Below are positions 36,656 to 47,200 of a stretch of DNA of 64,000 nt, piece after piece. Source of the DNA: Eucalyptus grandis (Eukaryota > Streptophyta > Magnoliopsida > Myrtales > Myrtaceae); NCBI RefSeq assembly GCF_016545825.1, contig NC_052618.1, positions 50,914,331 through 50,978,330 on the forward strand. The letters are read 5' to 3'. Every line of letters begins with the position of its first letter. The first letter of the stretch is position 1. The notes below the pieces were generated by a model, which worked only from the letters and a program-made list of their open reading frames with translations, was not told the origin of the DNA and did not search any database. Position numbers and translations under genes: made by a program.

Positions 36656-38019
36656 TTAGCCAAATTAGATTAGAGGGTTTGGATTTTTTTCTCTCTTCCA
36701 TGCACAATCAGTAATTCGAATGATTAACGTGCATATTAGCTTCATGTATAGCAACTTAGTGTGTAAGGCATACTCACAGATAGAACATTCTTTGCAACTG
36801 ATGCACAATTCAACACAATGGAGAGACTTAGCCTGGCCAGCGTGACTATAAAAGGGTAGCTTGACAAGAGCAGAATCGAAAAGACCTGCATTCACGCATT
36901 TGTGAGAATTAAGCACAGGGGATCATCATCTTTTTATCAAATAAACCATGACTGGCCGGAGATACAATAGTCAGATAATATAGTTTTCACAAGCAAGTGC
37001 TCGAGTTCCAGTTAGGAGACGTCGAAAATGTACCCCATTAATGCAAGCTACCACAATGGGGCCGAGAAGTCTATTTAAGTATGGGTATGAACACGTTTGG
37101 AAGATGAGAAAGCTGGCACCTGGCAGTAGAATTTAGTAATCAGCAATTCCTAGCACGTAGAACGAGTACACAGAGAGTTGAATGATAATAGACCACGATA
37201 CTTATAAGTTTTAAATAGACAGAACGTATATCAATGAATACAGACTGACACCACTTAAAGTTTCGTTTGAATTACAGTTTTACTGACCACCTCGTTTTTG
37301 TTTTCTGAAAGAATCTATCTTGAAATATAAGAAAGAAACAGGAGTATATGCCTGAGATGGCAAGAACATTTCCGACATCTTCAGTCGTGTAGCTTAAGCC
37401 CCCGTATCGCCTGGGGCTTACGGCTCATAGTGAGAAGATCTACAAAGAGAAAGTAGCACAAAATGGCTAATGAGAGGATCAAACTAAAACAGCTTAAATT
37501 AACTCAAAAATGAATTTATTAGGAAACCGGCTTGATATGCTTATGCCATATTCTTCGGACTACGATAGAGTTCAAGAACAAGCTGAAGTAATATTATTAC
37601 GACAGCCACTAAATCATAACTATACCAAAAGAATGTCCTCTGACTACTGCATTGTCGGATTATAAGTTTGTTTTCACCCACAATGAAATTTGTTTTGCTC
37701 TTTAGGCTACTGTCGATGAAGCACTTGGCAGCATGAGTACTGAAATCATCGCACTCGTGATTGTAGAATGTCTGAGACAGTAAATGAAGAAGAACTGAGA
37801 AGGCAAGGTAGACAAGCGTGCGACATTTTAGGTTACCTCCGTGTAAGCCATGTTATGAAGCAAGAAGATGCAGTACACGATGATTGATGACATCAAGGGC
37901 CAATTCCGAATCAGAGACTTTTTCGGAGCTTTCCCCTCTGCCTTTTGAGTCTTGTATTTCGTGCTGGACATGCTTTACTCGATAAAAATTTCATCTGTGG
38001 GGTGCGGTCTCCACATCTT

Positions 38020-38215
38020 CGCGAGAGGTCCAAGTGAGAGAATGTAAGAATTTTCCTAATGTGGACTAAATTAATTGATATTGTAATTTACTGTTTTTAC
38101 GGTTACTGTAAAACATGGTTGGTCTAAAGTGAGATAAAATATTAGTCTAATATGGGCATGCATCAGCAATAGAGGAGAATGACTCGTAGAACATTGTGTT
38201 TCCGCTTCCACTTCA
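38020..38215. mobile_element. Unclassified insertion in exon 10 of pseudogene B
   Basis: About 190 bp of AT-rich sequence absent from the same exon in copies A, C and D. Clear terminal repeats or a target duplication were not identified, so the class is unknown. Confidence 0.4.
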
Positions 38216-39205
38216 AGAACAATGCTTGCTACTTCAGTGGTGCGTATGCAATGTTTCCTGCAACAAAACCAGATTTTCCGACCCTTAATAAAGCTCAACA
38301 AGCAGTTGATAATCCTTTCATAGATAAAGTGAAGCAGAGGTAACGTCTCGTGAGAAGAAAAATAATCAGATTCTTTTCCAATATCAAGGATGAGAAACAT
38401 GAACTGAGTCTGGTGAAGTGCACACCGAAAGCCAGCAGGACGCGACAGAAACTGCCAATGCAAAAACGGAGATGGCGAGACAGGGCAAGAAGTAGGAAAT
38501 CTGTATCGGCATCAGGAAATCAAATGTTTACCACTTGTTTCCATGATCACTTAAATGGATCTGCAATAAATTTGGAAGAAAGTAAACTCCACTCACCTTC
38601 CGAACACTGATTCTTTGGAAAATATCGACAGGAACTTTTCTGCAGGCTGAAACGGAAGAAATAGAAAACCAGGAACATCAGAGGAGCATGAAAAATGAGA
38701 GAAGCATTTCGCATGCCGTGTCTGAATTGTCGTCGCTTTTGGAAACTAAATTTCATCCGTCGAGATATGATAAATCAGAAGTACCCGAGCAAGATAACCT
38801 CCCAGAGTTGGACCGATGATCAATCCTATCCCCCATGCCATACTAACCTGAGTCCAGAGTGTGACTCTCAGCTTTATTTACTTAGCAGAAGTATTGAGAG
38901 CTCAAAGGTTTTTACAAAGGTCAAAGATCTCACGGTTGATGCTCCTAGCGCTTGGTACTCCTCACAGAATATTTCGGTAGCATAAGCCTGTTATGAAATT
39001 GCGAAATACATAAATGAGAATGGTCGCAAATTCATGGAACCCCATAAGAAGGGATACTTCATTTGAGGCTAAAAGTAACCTGTCCCACGACCAATGCCAA
39101 CAATCATAAGCCGAATGAGATCTTACCTTGATAGGTCCGAGTAAACCATTTAAAGGAACCTCATGGCAATGGCCATTCAAAAGTTCACACTTAGGCCGAA
39201 GGGAG

Positions 39206-40037
39206 TAGGGGTGTGCAAAATATCTGGGAACTGCCCGGATGGGCGGATCCGCCCGCCCGCTCGGGAATCGGACCCCGAACTAGGGCCCGGAACCACTCTG
39301 ACCGTATTTGCGGTTCTTGAGGGAACCGGTCCGGTTCCCGATTCCAATTTATGAGAACCGTTGGGTACTGGTTCAATTCCCGGTTTCATGGGCGGATCCG
39401 CCCGCCCGCCCACTCGGACTGAACCAAAAATATTTATAAAATAATAATTTTAAAATTAAATTTAGTTAAAAACTTAAAAATTAAAAATTTTAAAATTAAA
39501 AATTTTAAAATTAAAAATTTTAAAATTAAAAATTTTAAAATTAAAAATTTTAAAAATAATTCAAAAATAATAATTTTAAAATTATATTTAGTTAAAATAT
39601 TGAAAAAATAATAATTTTAAAATTAAATTTAGTTAAAATTTTAATATTAAAAAATTTGCTAAAAGAAACCCTAAATCTCATCTTACTCCCTTCTAGGGTA
39701 TGCAAAATACCGGGAACCGCCTGGACCATATTTGTAAATTCACTGCGTTTACTTCTCCCGCCGTCCGCATCTCCACGTACTTAAATTTGGTTTTTCTTTC
39801 TTTGGCTTTTGGGTTTTTTGATGTCACGTAATCGTTCTATGTTGAAAACCAAAACTGTTTCACGTCAAGACGGTTTCATGGATCCTTTGGGGAAATGGAC
39901 CGAACCGGCGGTCCAGTTCTGAAATGGATCCATGTAACAAATGGGTGAATCCGGTTTCAATTTTTCGGAACCAGTTCTTAACGGGCGGTTCCCAATTTTA
40001 GGTTGGGAACTGCTCGTTCGGACCATGCATACCCCTA
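39206..40037. mobile_element. Non-autonomous hAT-type DNA transposon in exon 5 of pseudogene B
   Basis: An 832-bp element with imperfect terminal inverted repeats, TAGGGGTGTGCA on the left and TGCATACCCCTA on the right, flanked by a perfect 8-bp target duplication GAAGGGAG (39198-39205 and 40038-40045). An 8-bp duplication plus TAGGGGTGTGC ends fit the hAT superfamily. GC-rich subterminal motifs (GGGCGGATCCGCCCGCCC at about 39240 and 39390) are repeated inside. The centre is an AT-rich tandem array. No transposase frame is present. It splits the ZIFL codons for [10 protein letters not shown]. Confidence 0.9.
39465..39560. repeat. 15-bp AT-rich tandem array inside the hAT element
   Basis: About five near-perfect copies of TTAAAAATTTTAAAA, each nearly palindromic, within the transposon's interior. 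Related but looser copies continue to about 39660. Confidence 0.7.
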
Positions 40038-40414
40038 GAAGGGAGTGTTGAAAATAACCCTGGTATAAATCAAACTAGAATGATTAATTGACTCTATTCG
40101 TCGGAGGAGGCTGTTCATTGGGAACTCAAGATGAATGGCGATCTTGTACTAACACTGTGACTGTTCCCATAATTATGATGGGTTTTCGCCTGTAGCAATC
40201 CGCCACGATTCCCCATAATACTGATGTTCTCTACCGAACATGAATGAAGAACGTTCCGGATTTGAAGGAGTTTGCTAGTGAAAAGTTGAGTCGAAGACAA
40301 TCAAAGAGTCTGCAATTGACAGCGACAAGCAAATCTTGGATAATCTCACCTACATAACCAGCATAATACCCGATATCTTCCTCTTTTCGCAATATGAAAA
40401 TCTCTAATATGTCA

Positions 40415-40621
40415 CCACCCATCGTTGGAGCGTAGATGGTAGGGCTGCTGGACTCCAATGCAGGAGGTCCCAGTTTTGAAGCCCCTACGAAGCAGGGAGG
40501 CTGAAGCGTTGCGTGGTGTCTTGCCCGGGGTGCGTGGGTGGTGGTTTCTTGCGTGCCTCCCCAGGGTTTACTCCCTGGCTGCCGGTCGTGCGGTGGGTTC
40601 CTTAGGTCACAAAAAAAAATA
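40415..40621 (+). mobile_element. tRNA-derived SINE at intron 2/exon 3 of pseudogene B
   Basis: About 207 bp. The 5' part looks like a tRNA gene, with an A-box-like GCGTAGATGGTAGGGC, an arm TGGACTCCAATGCAGG and a B-box-like GGTCCCAGTTTTGAAGCC. The 3' end is an A-rich tail. It is flanked by an 18-bp target duplication, AAAATCTCTAATATGTCA (40397-40414) and AAAATCTCTAACATGTCA (40622-40639), with one mismatch. The insertion lies at the first bases of exon 3. Confidence 0.8.
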
Positions 40622-41299
40622 AAAATCTCTAACATGTCATGCAAAATTCAAAAAAAAAAAACAGAGATTTCTTAGGTTGGCGAGGAAAGTAATGAAACTT
40701 TTTGTCAAGTTTAACCATCCTGAGCAACTATTCACTTCGCGCACACTTGTTGTACTTGCAACAAAAGGAAAAAAAAATTTGGGATGAATCAACCAGGAGC
40801 CTAGAGAGACGGCATTTGAGAAAACAAAGCTCAAACCATACAATTTAAGACACAACGTTTCAGGTGTAGACAGAATAGTTATATGGATGTCACACTTAAA
40901 AGTTGAAGTAGAAAATGTGAGAACTCACCATGAAGTAAAGGAATGGGAATAGAGATGATATTGGCAGTGCTGGAAAGAGAAAGGACAGGACACAGGTCAG
41001 TAATTATGTGACTACAAGCACATCTTTTCGAAGTGTCAAAGATCAAATTATGGAACGAATTAATGTCATAGCTATAACGACACCAGAGAAATAAAACATC
41101 TGGAGATATACTCTCCATCACTATGCAATATCGTCATCGGCTTAACTTCATATCAACAGCTGAATTATCCCAAACAAATTAATTCCAATATATCATGCAA
41201 ATTCTAGTCATTATGCACAGTTACTTGGTAAGTTAAAAGAACCCAAGAAAAAAAAAAAAAAAACCCAAAAGTTGGCCAGAAGCTTATGAACAACGTTAA

Positions 41300-41420
41300 A
41301 GCGGGGGCTTCGGCCGGTGGGTTGCTGGGGTAGTCTCTCCTGAGATATAGTTGGTGCTGTGCTCTCATAAGGTGAGTTAAGCTGGATCCTCGACATAAAA
41401 AAAAAGAAAAGAAAAGAAAA
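41300..41420 (+). mobile_element. Short A-tailed retroposon in intron 1 of pseudogene B
   Basis: About 120 bp absent from the same intron in copies A, C and D, ending in an A-rich tail (AAAAAAAAAGAAAAGAAAAG) and flanked by GTTAA (41295-41299 and 41421-41425). Probably a 5'-truncated SINE. Confidence 0.6.
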
Positions 41421-41591
41421 GTTAATGCTATAATGCTCATTACCTGTGCAAAGCACGATGATCCTGACTGACACGAGCTCATGGATCGACAAGCCTCTCT
41501 ACGATTCCTTATACTTCTCGACTTTGCAGCCAGGGCAATTCTCATGGAAATGCTTCTCCAAGAGCGCCTCCTCTTGTTCTTCCGCTGCCAT

Positions 41592-42362
41592 TGTTATTAA
41601 CCTCGACAGGGAGAGCTAAAAATATAGATTGTAAGTTTGATTCACAACCCCGCAAAAACAATTTTAAAACAAAAGTTGGTTTCATAATTTATGATTAAGG
41701 GATATTGTTTTTTTTTCGCAAGTGGGAGTGAAATTATGCAGGAGCTTTTTATATGGTTGGCTTTAAAAGGAAGCCAGGAAATGTGACAAAAGTAAGTAAG
41801 AACAAAATCGATCCATCTTCTGGGTTTTGCTTGAGACCGTTAATGTTGAGCCACATGACGAACTTATAACGAATTACGCCAAACCGTCCGGATTTTCCTT
41901 TTTCTGCAGAGGCATGATTAGTGTGAGGTCACAGACATTCATTTCCTAAACGACAGAAACGTGGGAAAGAAGAAATAATGATATGGTCATTTTGGAGTTA
42001 CATAGATGCGATCTAGGGCACATCTGTGGAATTTATAATTGTGCTGTCAGGGGCTCGTTCCCTTTTCCTTTTCGGCAACGTTCATTCACAGGAAAAAAAA
42101 GGAACAACAGGTTTCAAAAATCATGGTAGCAACGATACGTGATTGAAAACTGTGGTCTCTGTCGGTGGACATGGGCATGACCTTCTTGAAAAAAGTTTTT
42201 TAGTATCGAAAGGACAATATCCTCTTGTGGATCCATTCGTCGGCCCGTGCATTTAAAGCGTAAAAACAGGGATTAAGTATGCAATCATTGCATGTAGTTG
42301 CTGCCAGTCATTTTGTCAACGAGGATTTTTCACTCAACTGCTGATAGAAGCACTGAGAGGAC
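41592..42362 (-). repeat. Upstream region of pseudogene B plus start of duplicated FTRA flank
   Basis: 41617-41940 resembles the upstream DNA of ZIFL-A at 22074-22500, 41934-42260 is the conserved upstream block, and 42265-42362 is the FTRA 3'-flank block seen at 12090 and 23600. No gene is present. Confidence 0.65.
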
Positions 42363-43199
42363 TAAGGGTGCATTTGAGAATAGCATCAGGAAGGAGCTTT
42401 GAGTGTCCAAAGCCTATTTGGCCAAATAATTGGCGTTTGATAAAATTTTTGAAATCCATTATGAGGGAATGTTTGCCCTTTAAAGATTGAAAGTGTTGGA
42501 TTTTTAGCATTTTTGGAATGCCTCTTTAGGGTTTAGTATAAAATTTTTATTCTAAAATGATCCTCATTCAATTTTTGTTTTTTTTTTCTATTTTTGCCAT
42601 TGTGATCCATTGTTCATCTTCTTCTTCATTGAGTCACGTGGCGTGGTTGCAATGGGTTGGCGACGGGCTTGAGAGAGGCCAGCGAGGTCGTGGCTACCCT
42701 GGCGACTATCACCAGCAGTCGCACGAACTTGGTGATCCCCATGAGTCGTGTTGCCGCGACCTAGATCTAGATCGCGTGAGCTTCATAAAAGGCCACTTGA
42801 GGTCGTGCGACATCTCATGAAGGTCGTGCGACCAGGCAACCCTTGCCGATGGTCTCTGGGGGTCACCTGACCCCAGGTGGCCTTTGTTGGTTGTCTCCAG
42901 GGGTCACCTGAGGTCTTACAATTTCATATGTCGGCCACCGACAACAAATTTGATTGTCGGCAGTTGTCTATCTTTGTCGGCCAACTTTTTTTCTTTTGAT
43001 GAATATCTTTTTTCCTTTTTTTAAACACAAAAGCATTTTGTAAATATAATCTCTCTAAATATTATTTTATTCAAAAGTACTTCATAATACGCTTTTAGAT
43101 TATAATTTAATAAATATAATTTGTATTTTGAAAAATCCCTTTAACTTAAAATCCTTTATAATTTTTTAAAGATTTTCTCTAAAAATCCAACCAAACTAA
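42363..43199. mobile_element. Non-autonomous insertion splitting the duplicated FTRA flank
   Basis: About 835 bp that interrupts a flank continuous at 12160-12200 and 23680-23710. The left end reads AGGGTGCATTTGAGAATAGC and the right end ends CCAAACTAACCTA, an imperfect inverted pair, with CTA on both sides. The core (about 42630-42960) is GC-rich with repeated GTCGTGCGAC and GGGGTCACCTGA motifs. An open frame at 42557-42820 is not convincing as a gene. Confidence 0.55.
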
Positions 43200-43435
43200 C
43201 CTAGATATCGTCACGAGATTCAGCTCCTTGTGGAAGAAGCTCCGCTGTCTCCGAGCCAATTGCCGATGGGGAGTGCGGATTCTTTCATCATATAAAGTGC
43301 TGTTCAAAAGGACAGGAGTGAAGTGACGAATCATTACCATCAGGAATTACCATGTTCATCTGAGAAACAGTTTCCGATGACCATTAAAAATTCTTGTGCC
43401 ATAGGGACAATCATATTCTCTGTTCTTACCATTTA
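43200..43435 (-). repeat. Duplicated FTRA 3' flank behind ZIFL-B, second part
   Basis: Continues 42265-42362 across the insertion and matches 12180-12390 and 23695-23900 (GAGATTCAGCTCC, GAAGTGACGAATCATTA, TTCTTGTGCC). FTRA coding sequence itself is not seen here. Confidence 0.7.
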
Positions 43436-43439
43436 AACA

Positions 43440-43905
43440 TTAGATCTTTGAGAAATAATTTTTTTCAAAAATATTTTTTCCTTTTTTATCCAGTAAAATA
43501 ATTTCTGAGTAAATGAATGCATTTAAAGTGCGTTTAGTAATATTTCTATTCCAAAAATGATTTTCTTAGAGACATTTTTTTTAATTTATGTTCGAGAACA
43601 GTTTCAAGTATTTGAACGTATTTAGTAACTATACAAAATTTCTATTCCCGAGAGAAAAATGTGTTTGGTACGACCCTATATATTTTTGTGACTTAGAATT
43701 TCTTTTAATTTATTAATAATTTTATTTCACTTTTCTTTTGTTTTGTTCTTTTTTTTTTCTTTTCCTAGGTCAACAAGGTCACCCTGAGCCTCGCCCAGCC
43801 ATGGCGAGGCTCCCAGGGGGGGGGCTCGCAGTGGCTGGGTGAGGCTAGTGGGAGTCTCCCCAGCCACAGCGAGGCTTGAGGGGGCCTTACCAATGGCTGG
43901 CTAAG
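43440..43905. repeat. Composite repeat before the 3' flank of ZIFL-C
   Basis: AT-rich arms with GTGCGTTTAGTAATATTTC and a core at 43770-43905 rich in CATGGCGAGGCTC / CACAGCGAGGCTTG motifs, the same composite type as at 15.1-16.9 kb. The ZIFL 3' flank starts immediately after. Confidence 0.5.
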
Positions 43906-44212
43906 CTTACAATGTCATGGACTAATCCTTTCCAAACGCTAATTCTGCAGAAAATCACATGATACATAGCAATACATTATATTTCTTTTTGGTATTACAG
44001 TAAGAGGATAAAAAATATTAGTACATAGGTGCCAAATTGCTAATTCAACTAGGATGGCGACTCTTGGCTGAACAGGTCTGGTCGGCTTCGTGTCAGGCAA
44101 ATGCTACTCCACCTTGTGAAAGAATCAAATGGCAACTGATTTTTTGCAAGCTCTGCTCTGAGTTTTAGCAAGATTACGATTAGAATTTATGCGGGTTCGA
44201 TCGTGTTTTCTT

Positions 44213-47200
44213 TTAGTTGCGGTGTTCCACTAGGAACGGCTTGAACGTCATCAGCACCCCAATGGCCCCAACCACGTTCAAGATGAAGAAGACCATATGG
44301 TTGCCTGCGCATTGGCATCCGGTCATTACAGTTCCATAGTCAGCTGAGAGCTCAAGCGCGGTCTATCATGGCTGCATAGACTTATTTCTCATACACACAT
44401 CATGTCACCTTCTTCATTTCTTTTAGCAGATGAAAACAGATTAGCTGGTCATGGTTATACAAAGAAGGCAAGAGCCATGATCGGAGATTGGAAAAAGTCG
44501 GTTTACCTGGGAGGAAGGCTGCGTCCTGACGCTTCTGTGCCCAAGAGAATCTGCCAAAGATTTTGAGTCCATGGATGAGAACATTAATTAAGTCCACTCT
44601 TTAAGCAAGCAGTAGTAATTGTTTGTTTTCACTGATGAGTTTTATATGATCGCCTGCTCAATTGTCCTGTCGTTGTGATTAAACGAAAGCTGACCACAAT
44701 TAAGCAGAACTCACATTGTGCCTCCTCCAGCTGGACCAAATGCCTTGAAAAGAGACATGGCAGTCATCGCTATTCCATTAGCAGCTCCTCTCTGATCTTG
44801 GTCCTGCGATTTCAGATTCGTACTTAAGCCAAACCTTAATGACAAAGATATGCATTCAAGGATGTTAATAAAGATCAGACTCATCGAGGATGATCATCAG
44901 AAGCTTACCACGGCTTTGTTTTGAAGAATGAACAAGCTGGTGACAATGGAAACCTTTCGACATGCAAAATTTGACAGTTAGAATTAGGTACGAACAGAGG
45001 TTTTGCTGTTTCCCTTTTCATATAGAAAAGCCAATTGGAATGGTTTACGTGCATATTAGCCCTATATAATATGGTTTAGAGTGTACGGCATACTCACAGA
45101 CATAACATTCTTTGCGATTGATGCACAATTCAATGCTGTGGAGAGACTTAGCCCAGTAAGCATGGCAATAAATGGGTAGCTTGACAAGAGGGGTATCGAT
45201 AAGACCTGCACTCACATTTTTGCAAAGGGAACACCGGTATATAGGTCTTTTTATCAAATAAGTTGTGAAGGGCCGGAGATACAATAGCCAGAATATACTT
45301 TCCACGAGCAGGCACTCAAGTTCAAGTTAAGAGATGTCGAAAACATACCCCACCAATGCGAGCTACCACAACAGGGCCAAGAAGTCTGGTCAAGTGTGGG
45401 AATAAACAGGTTTGGAAGACAATAAGGCCAGCACCTGGCAGTAGAATTGTGTCATCAGCGATTCCCCCACAAATAATTGAACGAGTACAGAGAAACGTTA
45501 AATGACAATAGACCACCGTACTTCTAAGTTTAGAATAGGCAGATTGCATATCAATGAATACAGACTGCCGCGTCTCAAAGTTTCGTCTAAATTGCAGATT
45601 TACTGTCTACCTTGTTGTTTTCCTGAAGGAGTTTATCTTGAAATATAAGAAAGAAATTGTGGATTACATACCTGAGATAGAAAGAACAGTTCCAACATCT
45701 TCAGTTGTGTAGCTTAAACCACCTAATCGCCTAGGGCTTACGGCCCATAGAGAGAAGATCTAAAAAGAGAAAGTAGCACGGAACAGCCAATGAGAGGATC
45801 AAAATGAAAGAGATCAATTTAACACATAAATGAATGTATTTGGAAACTGGCACGACATGCTGATGCCATATTCCGATGAGCTACTTAAAAACTAGGATAG
45901 AATTCCAAAGAACAAGCCCAAGTAATTGTCTCGCAACAACCACTACATCATAACTAGCCGAATGAATGTCTACTGACCGCTGCATTGCAAATTATCAGTT
46001 CGTGTTCATCCACAGAAATACATTTTTGCTCTTTTAGCAACTGTAATGAAGCACTTTGGCAGCATGAGTACTGAAATCATTGCACTCAAGATCGTAGAAT
46101 GTCTGGTACAGTCCAGAAAGAAGAAATGAGATGGCGTCATAGACAAGCGCGCAGCATATTACCTCCGTGTAAGCCATGTCATGAAAGGAGAAGACGCAGT
46201 ACAGAATGATGGACGACATCAAGGGCCAATTTCGAATCAGACACTTTTTCGGAGCTTTCCCTTCGAATTTATGCCTCTTGTTTTTTGTGGGGGACTCCAG
46301 GGATGCGGTCTCCATATCTTTGCAAGACTCATCAAGCTCGCTACTTCCATGGTGCATATGCAATGTTTCCTGCAATAAAACCAGATATTAAGACACTCGA
46401 TAAAGCGTGACAAGCAGTTGGTAATTCTTTCATAAATAAAGCGAAGTAGAGGTAATGTCTGAGGAAAGGGTAAAAAAGAACAAAAGTGCATACCGGAAGC
46501 CAGAAGGACGCAATAGAAACTACCAACGCAAAAATTGAGATGGCCAGACAGGGCAAGAAGTAGGGAAATCTGCATGGAAATCTGGAAATCAGTCGATGAT
46601 CACTAAAAAGAATCTGCAGTATTCATTTAGAAAAAAGCAACTGCGCTCACCTTCCGAACACCGATTCTTTGGAAAATATTGACGGGAACTTTTCCGCGGG
46701 CTGAAGAGAAAAGAATACAAAACCGGGAACCTCAGAGGAGCATGAAAAATGAGAGAAGCATTTCGCACACGTGTGTCGGAATTGTCATCGTTCTGTGGAA
46801 TACTCAATTCTAAGTGGGAGATACGATAAAAATCAGACATACCTGTGCAAGATAACCTCCCAGAGCTGGACCGATAATCAATCCTATCCCCCATGCCGTA
46901 CTAACCTGAGTCCAAAGTGTAACTCCCAGCTTTATTTACTTCGCAGAAAAACTAGGAACCTGTATTGAGAGCTAAAGGGTTTTGACAAAGGTTGGAGATC
47001 TTACCGTCGTTATTCCTAGCGCTTGGTACTCCTCACGGAATAGTTCGGTCGCATAAGCCTGTTAAGAAATTACGAAATGCATTTATGAGAATAATGGCAA
47101 ACTCGTGGAACACTATAAGAAGGGATAGTTTATCTGAGGCTCAAAATAATTCGTTCCCTGGTGAGTCCCAAAGTTCGTAACTGTATGAGACCTTACCCTT

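Larger units (their letters stand above)
36660..41591 (-). pseudogene. ZIFL copy B, multiply broken pseudogene
   Basis: Exons 1-13 can be aligned with the intact copies; exons 14-17 are missing and similarity ends at about 36660. Lesions seen: codon 31 is a stop (TAG at 41499-41501, Gln in copy D); the acceptor AG before exon 3 is lost and a SINE sits there; exon 3 lacks two bases; exon 4 has a frameshifting loss where RALTSVF should be; a hAT element interrupts exon 5, which also lacks about ten bases near its other end; exon 9 lacks one G; exon 10 carries about 25-bp and 190-bp insertions; and exon 11 has TGA for the Trp of FSLWAVS. Still readable are [29 protein letters not shown] and YPFIVTLARLSLS. 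It cannot encode a full transporter. Several independent breaks show decay without constraint. Confidence 0.93.

Noticed and set aside
39465..39660. Regular repeats that might suggest a CRISPR array or satellite
   Set aside because: They are adjacent 15-bp AT-rich units without spacers, inside a plant hAT element.
40425..40500. tRNA-like sequence that could be annotated as a tRNA gene
   Set aside because: It is the head of a SINE: it has a degraded B-box, an A-tail about 150 bp on and an 18-bp target duplication.
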